Assembly (NCBI GenBank): GCA_964449165.1 | Contig: CAYVAT010000003.1 | Span: 62,001 to 126,000 of the forward strand | From: CAYSCW01 sp964449165 | GTDB taxonomy: Bacteria > Acidobacteriota > Aminicenantia > Aminicenantales > Aminicenantaceae | Direction of reading: 5' to 3' | Length of the DNA stretch: 64,000 nt | In this document: in pieces, positions 9,845 through 17,802 of the stretch | Layout: each line of letters starts with the position of its first letter | Numbering within the stretch: the stretch's first letter is position 1 | Program-made: the position numbers and the translations under genes | The notes under the pieces: generated by a model | The model's database searches: none | What the model saw: only the letters and a program-made list of their open reading frames with translations | Told to the model about the DNA's origin: nothing

Positions 9845-9924
9845 GGGGTCAGGCTTCATCAGGAATGAAAGGACAAAGCAAGAATATAGCTTCTGGCATA
9901 ACATGAATGACGAAGCCTGACCCC
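9845..9924. repeat. 80-bp intergenic element bounded by perfect 13-bp inverted repeats
   Basis: The arms GGGGTCAGGCTTC (9845-9857) and GAAGCCTGACCCC (9912-9924) are exact reverse complements. Just inside them pairing continues imperfectly (CTTCATCA against TGACGAAG). The element lies in the 346-bp space between the divergent protease and HEAT-protein genes and has no coding capacity. Elements with this kind of GGGGTCAGG-type end are typical of small non-autonomous palindromic repeats moved by IS200-like REP-associated transposases; that assignment is by resemblance only. The rest of 9731-10026 holds nothing I can name. Confidence 0.6.
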
Positions 9925-10026
9925 GAGTGCAAAATCATCACGGGAATGAAGATGGTGATATTGAACAGAAATCATTTGCCAAATAGGAAGAAATACCTTA
10001 AATTGTATAAGGAGACATAAATATCC

Positions 10027-10077
10027 ATGCAGGGGTGCAGTTGCCCCTATGGTTTATTTCTTCAAAAGAGAAGCTGA
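10027..10077 (+). CDS. Possible 16-codon leader peptide overlapping the HEAT-protein start
   Basis: An ATG at 10027, preceded by AAGGAG at 10008-10013, opens a 16-residue frame containing two Cys (reading MQGCSCPYGLFLQKRS) that stops with TGA at 10075-10077. The last base of that TGA is the first base of the ATG of the following gene (TGATG overlap), the arrangement seen in translationally coupled genes. The frame also contains a short GGGG/CCCC inverted repeat. There is no homology argument, so it may be chance. Confidence 0.25.
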   Translation: MQGCSCPYGLFLQKRS

Positions 10078-11855
10078 TGAAGGAATATTCCAAAAAAACA
10101 TCTCCCCAGGAAACACCCAAACCCAAAGAGGCTGAATTTACCGAAGAACAAGTCCAGCAAATTAGAGAGATTATTCATTTGCTGGCGAAAACAGTCTCAC
10201 AGGTTAAAATCTATCCGGCCGATCATAGCTCGGTAAAGAGTTTTAAAGATGAGTTATTGGAAAAATTAACTGTCTATCTTGAGAAATATTGGAAACTGGA
10301 GATAGATATTGGAGAATTCTCGTTTGATTTTATGGATCAAACAGTCTATCACGATCCCACTCCTTTAAAAAGCCTTCCCTTTCTCTTTTTTAAAGATGGC
10401 ATGCAGAAGCTCTCATTCTACAGAGGATTGAACGATGAGCAGCTCCAGGAATTTCTTGAATTGATAAAGAAATATTACAGGTTGCCTCCTGAAGAGAGCG
10501 ATATCGTTAGCCTTTTGTGGGAGAAGGATTTTGCCCATATCAGGTACTTTGCTCCAGACGACTACTTGGAGACAAAAATTGGGGTGGGGAAGCAACCTAT
10601 CGAAATTGATGTGGATACACAGGCATTCCAGACTGGAGACATTAAGCTTTCCTCTGAGGACATGTCAATTCTTTCTCAAAGAATTCCTTCGGAAGCTGTA
10701 GAAAGAGAGATAGAAGTGGGGGAGAAAACCCTGGATGAAGTGAAAGAAGATGAACAGATCAGGATTTCCTCCCTTGATGAGAAAGAGAGCCTCACTCTTA
10801 AATCTATGCTGGAGAAAAACCGCAAGATATCCGCAGAGGAAGAACTCTTTCTGCTGGTTATGGAGATGCTCCGTCTGGAAGAGGATGTGGATCGATTCTC
10901 CGCTACTCTCAAGGTGTTGGTTCATAACCATAGGGATATCATAAAAAAAGGGAATTTCTCTCTTGCTACAAAGCTTTTAAGCAGTCTTGGTGATTTTTGT
11001 CTCACCTTTTTTTCTAAATCTCCTGATAAGGTAAACCTTATCCATAGATTTTTCCATGAAGCCCGAGCCAAAGAGCATCTTGATTTGATAAAAAGTGTCC
11101 TGGTGGAAAGGGAATTTACTGATTACGCCGCATTTTTTGAATATATTGAGATTCTCAAACCAAAACTTTTACTACTTGGAGATTTGTATGAGGAAATTAA
11201 GAGCACTGACTTTCGGTTAAGGACTGTGAATTATCTCAAAAAGTTGGGCAAAGAGGATTTCTCAGCTCTCATGGAGCTTGCCCGGGAAGACAGGATATCC
11301 TTAACCAAAGAGATTATATCTATTCTTGGTTCTGCAGAAGATAAAAGAATGATCCTTCTCCTAGCTAACTTTATCTCCTACCAGAACGCATCCATCAAGC
11401 AAGCTGCCATAGAATCTCTGGGCAAGGTGGAAGACTCTTCAGCAAGTAAAATATTAATCAGATTCATGGCCGATAAGGATGAAAAACTGCGCATTCTGGC
11501 AGCCAAGAATCTTCGAATCTATGAAGACGAATCGTTGCTAAAATCCATGATGCAGGTAGTTCAGGACAAATCATTCAAGAAGAAAAGAACAGAAGAAAAA
11601 CAGTCCCTGATGGATGTTCTGGCGAGAAGTAAAATGGATAGGGCATATGAATTCCTTCAACATATGATATTGAAGACAGGCTTCTTCTCTCGAGCCAAGC
11701 GCATCGAATCCTCCCTTTGTACAATTAAAGCTCTGGAAAAGGCAGGGACTCCTGAGGCCATAAATATCCTTAGAAAAGCGACTAAATCATCTGGGAAAAG
11801 AGTAAGGCAGGCTGCCCGTTCGGCCCTGCAAAAATTATCAGGTCCAAAAGAGTGA
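10077..11855 (+). CDS. HEAT-repeat protein with an N-terminal domain shared with the adjacent HD-GYP protein
   Basis: 592 residues from the ATG at 10077, which has an AGAGAAG Shine-Dalgarno-like stretch just upstream; an in-frame GTG at 10035 is an alternative start. There is no signal peptide. The first 140 residues (segments VKIYPADHSSV and LSFYRGLNDEQLQEFLELI) resemble the N-terminal domain of the next gene's product. The middle is acidic and helical. The C-terminal part (from about residue 400) is a series of short alpha-helical repeats with HEAT-type patterns such as IKQAAIESLGKVEDSSASKI and a terminal RQAARSALQKL. HEAT arrays usually bind proteins. Thirteen bases separate it from the HD-GYP gene, so the two probably form an operon and may work together in a signalling complex. 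Function unknown. Confidence 0.7.
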   Translation: MKEYSKKTSPQETPKPKEAEFTEEQVQQIREIIHLLAKTVSQVKIYPADHSSVKSFKDELLEKLTVYLEKYWKLEIDIGEFSFDFMDQTVYHDPTPLKSLPFLFFKDGMQKLSFYRGLNDEQLQEFLELIKKYYRLPPEESDIVSLLWEKDFAHIRYFAPDDYLETKIGVGKQPIEIDVDTQAFQTGDIKLSSEDMSILSQRIPSEAVEREIEVGEKTLDEVKEDEQIRISSLDEKESLTLKSMLEKNRKISAEEELFLLVMEMLRLEEDVDRFSATLKVLVHNHRDIIKKGNFSLATKLLSSLGDFCLTFFSKSPDKVNLIHRFFHEARAKEHLDLIKSVLVEREFTDYAAFFEYIEILKPKLLLLGDLYEEIKSTDFRLRTVNYLKKLGKEDFSALMELAREDRISLTKEIISILGSAEDKRMILLLANFISYQNASIKQAAIESLGKVEDSSASKILIRFMADKDEKLRILAAKNLRIYEDESLLKSMMQVVQDKSFKKKRTEEKQSLMDVLARSKMDRAYEFLQHMILKTGFFSRAKRIESSLCTIKALEKAGTPEAINILRKATKSSGKRVRQAARSALQKLSGPKE

Positions 11856-11868
11856 AAAGGATGACAAA

Positions 11869-13329
11869 TTGAGCCAAATGCAGGAAGAAGAAAGAAAACA
11901 GGATGCTCAAATAGATGAGAAAAGAACGGTTAAAATTGCCCTTGAAATCTTGTTGCGTCTGAATATGGCCACAAAAATCGCCAAAATCTATGAGCCTAAC
12001 AACTTGATTTTTATCGAGCAAATTCATGGCCTCATCTCGCTCTTGCAAAGTGTCTTTAAAACAGAGAGGGAGGCCTCTTTCATGCTCAGACAGAGCAGTC
12101 TCTTTTTCTCAGGGATGAAGGTACATTTTACTTTTTCCAATTATAACCTCTTCCGATTCATCAGTAGCGAGTTTCAGAAAAGGAAAATGAGCCATCTCAA
12201 GTTTAGTACAGGAGTGACCGAGGAAGAGGTCAAGCAGTTTGTTATTCTCTGGTCCAAGAAAAAAGAAGAATCGGAAACACCCTTTGAGGATTTTCTCGCA
12301 GAATTAAAGGAGAATGGAGTCGAGCATATCGGCGTCGAAAAGATGGCTTCCTCAGACGAATCGGAGCATAATGAAAAATATGCAGCCAAGGTCTTTTTCC
12401 TGGGGATTACCCACCTCAAAGAGACATTTGAAAAATTTAGCAGAAATGAAAAAATTCCTCTCAACATCACCCGAAGACTTATGCAATCCATGTTCAACCA
12501 CTCGGTGGAGAACGAAGCGTTCGTTTATGGCCTGACCAACATAAAGAATTTCGATGAATACACCCTCAACCATTCAGTCAACGTCTGTTTTTTATCCATC
12601 GCTTTAGGAAGGCATTTGGGACTGGATAAGAATGAACTGGTGGATTTGGGGATGAGCGCTTTTTTCCATGATTTCGGAAAAACAGAGATTCCCAAGGAGA
12701 TTCTTCTCAAACCCGGAAGACTGGATGAGAAAGAGAGAGAGATTATCGAAAAACATCCTCATTTGGGGGCACAAAAACTTGCCCAATTACAGGAAGTTAG
12801 CTATTTGCCGTTAAGGGCGGTCAATGTGGCTATGGAACACCATGTCAAGGAGGACCTTAGCGGTTATCCTCGATACAAAAGCAAGAAAAACGTTAACCTC
12901 TTCAGCAAGATTGTTAAAATCTGCGATTTTTTTGATGCCCTGACTACAGAAAGACCTTATCGCAAGAAAGCTTTTTCTCGAGATGAAGTTTTGATGATGA
13001 TGATGGAAAAGAGGGGCACGGAATTCGATCCTATCTTGCTAAAGGTTTTCATCAACATGATGGGATCCTATCCTGTAGGAACGCTGGTTCTCATGGATAC
13101 TGGGGAAATAGGCATCATTTTCGAGATAAACATGGAGCAGGCTTATATCAACCGGCCTAGAATCAAGCTCATTACCGATGAGAAGAGAAAAAAGATCGAC
13201 GGGGAGCTTGTGGATTTGACAGAGGTCGATCCTGAAACGAACAGGTATAAAAGGACTATACTCAAGTCTTTGGACCCTCAAAGATATGGTATCAACGTCT
13301 CGGATTATTTCTTGGCTCGAGCCCAGTGA
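11869..13329 (+). CDS. HD-GYP domain protein, probable cyclic di-GMP phosphodiesterase
   Basis: 486 residues from a TTG at 11869, which lies 8 nt after AAAGG; an in-frame ATG at 11878 is an alternative with poorer spacing. The N-terminal ~130 residues form the domain shared with the preceding HEAT protein. The HD-GYP domain lies at about residues 225-400: H235 in YTLNHSVNV, the HD pair at 267-268 (FFHDFGK), HPHLG near 296-300, the HH pair at 324-325 and SGYP at 331-334. Variation from HDIGK to HDFGK is minor and all metal ligands are visible. HD-GYP enzymes hydrolyse cyclic di-GMP to GMP. A tail of about 80 residues after the catalytic domain matches the strand-rich extension seen in many such proteins. 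No membrane segment, so cytoplasmic. Confidence 0.85.
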   Translation: MSQMQEEERKQDAQIDEKRTVKIALEILLRLNMATKIAKIYEPNNLIFIEQIHGLISLLQSVFKTEREASFMLRQSSLFFSGMKVHFTFSNYNLFRFISSEFQKRKMSHLKFSTGVTEEEVKQFVILWSKKKEESETPFEDFLAELKENGVEHIGVEKMASSDESEHNEKYAAKVFFLGITHLKETFEKFSRNEKIPLNITRRLMQSMFNHSVENEAFVYGLTNIKNFDEYTLNHSVNVCFLSIALGRHLGLDKNELVDLGMSAFFHDFGKTEIPKEILLKPGRLDEKEREIIEKHPHLGAQKLAQLQEVSYLPLRAVNVAMEHHVKEDLSGYPRYKSKKNVNLFSKIVKICDFFDALTTERPYRKKAFSRDEVLMMMMEKRGTEFDPILLKVFINMMGSYPVGTLVLMDTGEIGIIFEINMEQAYINRPRIKLITDEKRKKIDGELVDLTEVDPETNRYKRTILKSLDPQRYGINVSDYFLARAQ

Positions 13330-13389
13330 TATCTTTCCTTGGGAAAATCCATTCCTGATAGCTAATAATGAGGGATACAATTAACCACA

Positions 13390-13464
13390 GCGCCGGTTCC
13401 CCTCCATCCTTGCCAAGACCCTCCCACCCTCCACCATGGGCTTCGGATGGACCGTAACCGGCGC
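13390..13464. repeat. GC-rich palindromic element, possible structured RNA or small mobile repeat
   Basis: A 75-bp GC-rich block sits in AT-rich intergenic DNA. The outer arms GCGCCGGTT (13390-13398) and AACCGGCGC (13456-13464) are perfect reverse complements, and an inner pair CCATCC (13404-13409) and GGATGG (13445-13450) nests inside them, leaving a 35-nt pyrimidine-rich loop. Its base composition differs sharply from its surroundings, suggesting an inserted element. It does not match the SRP RNA, 6S or tRNA patterns I know. The remaining parts of 13330-13588 hold nothing recognisable. Confidence 0.55.
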
Positions 13465-13588
13465 CTCACTACCTAATTGAATGAAATCTCTTCGCTCATC
13501 ATGAATTTGGAAATGTTTGCTCTCTCCTTTATGTTGATTTTATCCTTTTTTAGCCTTAAAATGATCGAAAATATTCGAGGAGCAATAC

Positions 13589-14107
13589 ATGGAAGAAATA
13601 TTAAACAAAGAAGTCAGAGAAGCAACCAAGAAAAAGTTCGATGAAGATCTCGAAAATAAGGTAAAGCTGTTCTTCTTCACTCAGGAACCTAAACGGTTGA
13701 TTGCCCCCGAGCATCTCAAGGGACAGGAATGTCTCTTCTGCAAGGAGACCAGGCAATTGTTGACTGAGGTCTGCTCTCTCTCTGAGAAAATCAGCCTTGA
13801 AATCTATGATTTTCAAGGGGATAAAGATATGGCATCCGGTTACGGGGTCGATAAGATCCCGGCTACATTAGTCTTGGGTGAAAAAGATTATGGTCTTCGG
13901 TTCTTTGGGATCCCATCAGGGTATGAATACACCAGCCTGATAGAATCCACAGAGTTCCCTCACCTTGCTCAGAAATACAGTATTTTTGGAGTTCCTAAAA
14001 CAATAATCAATGAGACTATATCTATTGACGGAGCGGTTCCTGAGGAGACTTTCCTTGAAAATGTGCTAAAAGCCACCACAACCAAAGAGCACCAGGATTC
14101 AAAATGA
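13589..14107 (+). CDS. Protein disulfide oxidoreductase (glutaredoxin-like, PDO) with an internal deletion
   Basis: 172 residues. The N-terminal thioredoxin fold is normal for PDO proteins of thermophiles and archaea: redox site ECLFCKETRQLL, then YGVDKIPATLVL, then FGIPSGYEYTSLIES. A full-length PDO would then have a second thioredoxin fold with its own CxxC (usually CPYC), about 225 residues in all. Here the sequence jumps straight to TEFPHLAQKYSIFGVPKTII, which matches the part of the second fold after its CxxC helix. About 60-70 residues, including the second redox site, are therefore missing, with the frame kept. The gene overlaps the next one by ATGA (14104-14107), so they are translationally coupled. 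Either a real deletion derivative or an assembly collapse. Confidence 0.8.
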   Translation: MEEILNKEVREATKKKFDEDLENKVKLFFFTQEPKRLIAPEHLKGQECLFCKETRQLLTEVCSLSEKISLEIYDFQGDKDMASGYGVDKIPATLVLGEKDYGLRFFGIPSGYEYTSLIESTEFPHLAQKYSIFGVPKTIINETISIDGAVPEETFLENVLKATTTKEHQDSK

Positions 14108-16254
14108 AAAATTCCGGCCGGTTGGAGAAATTGTCTTCTGGATTGAACTCTATCTTCTATCCCCGCTCCATCGCTATAATCGGGGCTTCCCGGGAGGCAG
14201 GAAGCGTGGGACAGTCTCTGTTGGCCAACCTCCTTGATAGTCGCTTCAAAGGAATTGTCTATCCGGTTAATCCTAAAGCCAAAGGCGTGCTGGGGATCAA
14301 GAGCTATCCCCAGGTGATGGATATCCCAGATGAAGTTGACTTGGCAGTGGTGGTTGTTCCAGCTCCTTTAGTTCCCTCGGTGCTAGAGAAATGTGGGAAG
14401 AAAGGGATCAAGGGTGCTGTGATCATTTCAGCCGGCTTCAAGGAAGTTGGCACAGAAGGCGCAAAACTGGAACAGAAGGTCAAGAATATTATGAATGAAT
14501 ATGGCTTATCCTTGGTCGGCCCGAATTGTTTAGGAGTGGTGAACACAGATCTTCGTTCGTCGATGAACGCTACTTTCGGCACTTTAATGCCCAAAAAAGG
14601 CAATATCGCCTTCATCTCGCAAAGCGGAGCTCTTTGTGTGGCTGTGCTGGATTATGCCAAAGAAGCTAGCATCGGCTTTTCAAAATTCATCAGTATGGGA
14701 AATAAGGCAGGAATCAATGAGAACGACCTTCTTCTTTACCTAAGGGATGATCCTCAGACAGATGTGATTCTCATGTATCTTGAGGACTTGGTCAATGGGA
14801 AGGAATTCATGAACATCGCCCGGGACATCACCAGCCACCCTTCCCATCCTAAACCCATCATCGCTCTCAAGGCCGGACGGACTCTCTTAGGAGCCAGAGC
14901 AGCATCATCTCATACCGGTTCTCTGGCTGGATCAGATAAAGTCTATGACGCTATCTTCAGTCAATGCGGGGTGATCAGGGGAGATACACTGGAAGAAATT
15001 TTCGATTATGTACAAGCCTTCTCCAGTCAGCCATTGCCCAAGGGCAAGAATGTGGCCATCGTTACTAACTCTGGAGGCCCTGGTATATTGGCTACGGATT
15101 CTTGTATTCGCTACGGATTGAATATTGCATCTTTTTCTCCGAAGACCAAAAAGTTCATGAAGAGGATCCTTCCTCCTACGGCGAGTCTAAACAATCCGGT
15201 GGATTTGATTGCAGAAGCCCAACATAAACAGTATCAAGATACATTAAACCAGATTCTCAAAGATAAAAACGTTCATTCTGCCATAGTCATCCTGACCCCA
15301 ACAGCGTTCACAGATGTGGAGAAAGTTGCTGAAGCTATAGTCGAGACGGTTCGAGCACATAAAAAGCCAGTGGTCTGTTGTTTTTTAGGAGTTTATGATG
15401 TCTCCAAAGGAATCAGGACTCTGGAGAGAAACAGCATACCTTCCTACAGATTCCCCGAATCCGCCGCCAGAGTTCTGGCAGAGATGAGCCATTTTACTTG
15501 GTGGCTCAAGCGACCTCTGACCGGGATAAGGAGATTCCGGGTAAGCAAGAGCAAGGTCAGAGACATCATCGACTCTGTGCGAAAAGAGAAAAGATTTTTC
15601 CTTTTGGAACATGAAGCCTATGAGGTGCTCAAGGCCTACCATTTTCCTGTAATCAGAGCCCTCTTGGCAGAAAACGATAGTCAGGCTGTAAAGATCGCCC
15701 GCAAGATCGGTTTCCCGGTGGTATTGAAAATTGTTTCTCCAGATGTTCTGCACAAGTTCGACTTGGGAGGTGTGAAGCTGAATCTTGAGAATGCCAGCGA
15801 TGTCCGTAAAGCCTACAATGAAATCTGTGAGAATGTTCATTCAAAGAATCCGAAAGCCCGTATCATGGGGATGATTGTCGAAGAGATGGCTGCTGTGGGA
15901 AAGGAAGTCATCCTGGGGATGAATAGAGATCCCCAGTTTGGCCCGCTGCTCATGTTCGGTATGGGAGGAATCTATGTGGAGGCCTTGGAAGATGTCTCCT
16001 TCCGACTCGCTCCCATAAGAGAGTTGACTGCAACCTTGATGATCAAAAGGACCAAAACCCATAAAATCCTGGATGGATACAGAGGAGGTCCGGTCTATGA
16101 TATTGAGACCATAGCCACTTGTCTGAAAAAGCTTTCCCAGCTTGTTGTCGATTTTGAAGAAATCGAAGAATTGGATATCAATCCCCTCATTGTTTATGAA
16201 AAAGGCAAGGGATGCAAGATTGTCGATGCCCGGATCATCTTGAGTAAGGAATGA
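14104..16254 (+). CDS. ADP-forming acetyl/acyl-CoA synthetase, fused alpha and beta subunits
   Basis: 716 residues. Domain order is CoA-binding Rossmann domain (about residues 10-140, with SIAIIGASREAGSVG), succinyl-CoA-ligase-like domains (about 150-470) and a C-terminal ATP-grasp domain (about 490-710). The phospho-histidine loop reads SSHTGSLAGSD and the ATP-grasp part has the segment LHKFDLGGVKL with the second conserved His. The family interconverts acyl-CoA + ADP + phosphate and free acid + ATP, conserving energy in fermentation of acetate, propionate or amino-acid-derived acids. Its start overlaps the upstream disulfide oxidoreductase gene by four bases. The exact acyl substrate cannot be inferred. 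Confidence 0.9.
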   Translation: MKNSGRLEKLSSGLNSIFYPRSIAIIGASREAGSVGQSLLANLLDSRFKGIVYPVNPKAKGVLGIKSYPQVMDIPDEVDLAVVVVPAPLVPSVLEKCGKKGIKGAVIISAGFKEVGTEGAKLEQKVKNIMNEYGLSLVGPNCLGVVNTDLRSSMNATFGTLMPKKGNIAFISQSGALCVAVLDYAKEASIGFSKFISMGNKAGINENDLLLYLRDDPQTDVILMYLEDLVNGKEFMNIARDITSHPSHPKPIIALKAGRTLLGARAASSHTGSLAGSDKVYDAIFSQCGVIRGDTLEEIFDYVQAFSSQPLPKGKNVAIVTNSGGPGILATDSCIRYGLNIASFSPKTKKFMKRILPPTASLNNPVDLIAEAQHKQYQDTLNQILKDKNVHSAIVILTPTAFTDVEKVAEAIVETVRAHKKPVVCCFLGVYDVSKGIRTLERNSIPSYRFPESAARVLAEMSHFTWWLKRPLTGIRRFRVSKSKVRDIIDSVRKEKRFFLLEHEAYEVLKAYHFPVIRALLAENDSQAVKIARKIGFPVVLKIVSPDVLHKFDLGGVKLNLENASDVRKAYNEICENVHSKNPKARIMGMIVEEMAAVGKEVILGMNRDPQFGPLLMFGMGGIYVEALEDVSFRLAPIRELTATLMIKRTKTHKILDGYRGGPVYDIETIATCLKKLSQLVVDFEEIEELDINPLIVYEKGKGCKIVDARIILSKE

Positions 16255-16392
16255 GCAGAAGCTGTTCCTTTGCCTGATTAAAATATAGATTTCTGGAATC
16301 AGATTAAGACCTTTTTGTCCGGCTGAACCGATCTTCGCTTATCTCTATAAACCTCTGGATATCACACGATATGAGAAACTATCCATATATCT

Positions 16393-16445
16393 GGAAGCAT
16401 CCCTAAGACCATGATGAATTTAAATATATACTGAATTGAAAAGGG
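16393..16445. repeat. 53-bp dispersed repeat, copy 1
   Basis: This block and 24839-24891 match at 49 of 53 positions in the same orientation, beginning GGAAGCATC and ending TGAATTGAAAAGGG. Both copies lie in intergenic DNA upstream of plus-strand genes, 62 bp and 123 bp before the start codons respectively. Copy 1 lies immediately upstream of the promoter of the phosphatase gene at 16507. Neither copy is coding. It could be a small mobile repeat or a shared upstream regulatory segment. Confidence 0.8.
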
Positions 16446-16458
16446 GGCTTACCGTATG

Positions 16459-16476
16459 ATTGTCTAAATTGACAAT
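16459..16476. promoter_or_regulatory. Palindromic operator candidate overlapping the -35 box
   Basis: ATTGTC (16459-16464) and GACAAT (16471-16476) are perfect inverted arms separated by six bases, the second arm covering the -35 hexamer at 16469-16474. A protein bound here would be expected to block RNA polymerase. Wider pairing between GGGGG near 16443 and CCCCC near 16483 makes the whole promoter region imperfectly palindromic. Confidence 0.45.
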
Positions 16477-16496
16477 ACCTAACCCCCTGTTATAAT
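16469..16496 (+). promoter_or_regulatory. Sigma-70-type promoter for the first phosphatase gene
   Basis: TTGACA (16469-16474), a 16-bp spacer and TATAAT (16491-16496), both perfect hexamers, plus TG one base before the -10 (extended -10). Only ten bases lie between the -10 box and the ATG at 16507, so transcription would begin about 3-4 nt before the start codon, with no room for a Shine-Dalgarno sequence. Confidence 0.7.
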
Positions 16497-16506
16497 AGAT
16501 AGTTCT

Positions 16507-17802
16507 ATGGCTATTTTTAAGAGGAAAAAAAAGGATAGAGTCTGTGTGATAGGTCTGGATGGAGTCCCCTATTCTCTCCTCTCTGATCTTGCTCATAGAG
16601 AGATTATGCCGACTGTATCCGGTCTCCTGGAAAGAGGCCATCTTCACCGCATCAAAGCCAGCCTCCCAGAAATTTCTGCTGTCAGCTGGTCAAACTTCAT
16701 GACTGGAACAGATTCTGGTTCTCACGGGATATTTGGTTTTACCGATTTGAAAAAAAATTCTTATGAGCTTCGTTTTCCTAATTTTCTTGATCTCAAGAAG
16801 GATACGTTCTGGGACAAGCTTGGGGAGAAGAAGAAAAGATGCATCATCGTCAACCAGCCTTCCACTTATCCTGCCCGAAAAATCAGAGGAATCCTGATTT
16901 CCGGGTTTGTGGCCATTGATCTCTCCAAGGCTGTCTATCCCATCAACCTTAAGACATCTCTGGAGAAGATGGGCTATCAAATCGATATTGACACCTATAA
17001 ATCCAGAAACGATCATGAATTCCTATGGCAAGAACTGGATAGAACCTTGAGCAGTCGAATAAAAGTCATTGATACTTTATGGAGGGAAGACTGGGATTAT
17101 TTTGAATTAGTGATTACAGGGACAGACAGGCTTCACCACTTTCTCTGGAATGCTTATCCCGATCAAGACCATTCTTATCATCAGAATTTTCTGGATTATT
17201 ATCGTCGGCTGGATGAGGTTATCTTGAGGATCATTACAGCCTTCCGAAAAATTAATAGGGAGGAGGATAGCCTTTACCTTCTTTCAGACCATGGATTTAT
17301 GGCTATCCAACAAGAAGTCCACCTTAATGTATTTTTGGAAAAGGAAGGTTACCTGAAATTCAAAACCAAATCTCCTCAGAGTCTTAATGAAATCGATGAG
17401 TCGAGTTATGCCTTTGCTTTGGATCCCAACCGCATCTATCTCAATCTCAGAGGAAGATTTCCTCAGGGATGCGTGGAAGAGTCGGAAAAGAAAAATGTCA
17501 AACAGGAACTTGCCGGTAGATTAAAGGATTTGGAATACAACGGGAAAAATGTGGTCAGAGAAGTTTTTGATGCTCAAGAGGTTTACTCCGGTCCTTACCT
17601 TCCAGATGGTCCAGACTTAATCGTCCTTTCCGAGCCAGGATTCGATATGAAAGGTTCGGTCAAGAAAAAAGAAATTTTCGGACGTTCTTCTCTCCAGGGA
17701 ATGCACACATGGGATGATGCCTTTTTCTGGTCGAAAAGAGAACACGGTTCAGATCTGACTATCTCAGATCTGGCCTCTATCATCATGGAACATTACGAAT
17801 GA
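16507..17802 (+). CDS. Alkaline phosphatase superfamily protein (type I phosphodiesterase / nucleotide pyrophosphatase family)
   Basis: 431 residues with no signal peptide or membrane segment, hence cytoplasmic. The metal- and nucleophile-bearing motifs of the superfamily are visible: VIGLDGVPYSLL near the N-terminus (metal-binding Asp), the segment SAVSWSNFMTG in which the first Ser aligns with the NPP nucleophile, LSDHGF in the middle (Asp and His ligands) and a late MHTWDDAF His. Members hydrolyse phosphodiesters or phosphomonoesters or transfer phosphate head groups; the substrate is unknown. It is the first of three related genes in a row and overlaps the next by ATGA. A promoter with perfect hexamers lies directly in front. 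Confidence 0.82.
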   Translation: MAIFKRKKKDRVCVIGLDGVPYSLLSDLAHREIMPTVSGLLERGHLHRIKASLPEISAVSWSNFMTGTDSGSHGIFGFTDLKKNSYELRFPNFLDLKKDTFWDKLGEKKKRCIIVNQPSTYPARKIRGILISGFVAIDLSKAVYPINLKTSLEKMGYQIDIDTYKSRNDHEFLWQELDRTLSSRIKVIDTLWREDWDYFELVITGTDRLHHFLWNAYPDQDHSYHQNFLDYYRRLDEVILRIITAFRKINREEDSLYLLSDHGFMAIQQEVHLNVFLEKEGYLKFKTKSPQSLNEIDESSYAFALDPNRIYLNLRGRFPQGCVEESEKKNVKQELAGRLKDLEYNGKNVVREVFDAQEVYSGPYLPDGPDLIVLSEPGFDMKGSVKKKEIFGRSSLQGMHTWDDAFFWSKREHGSDLTISDLASIIMEHYE

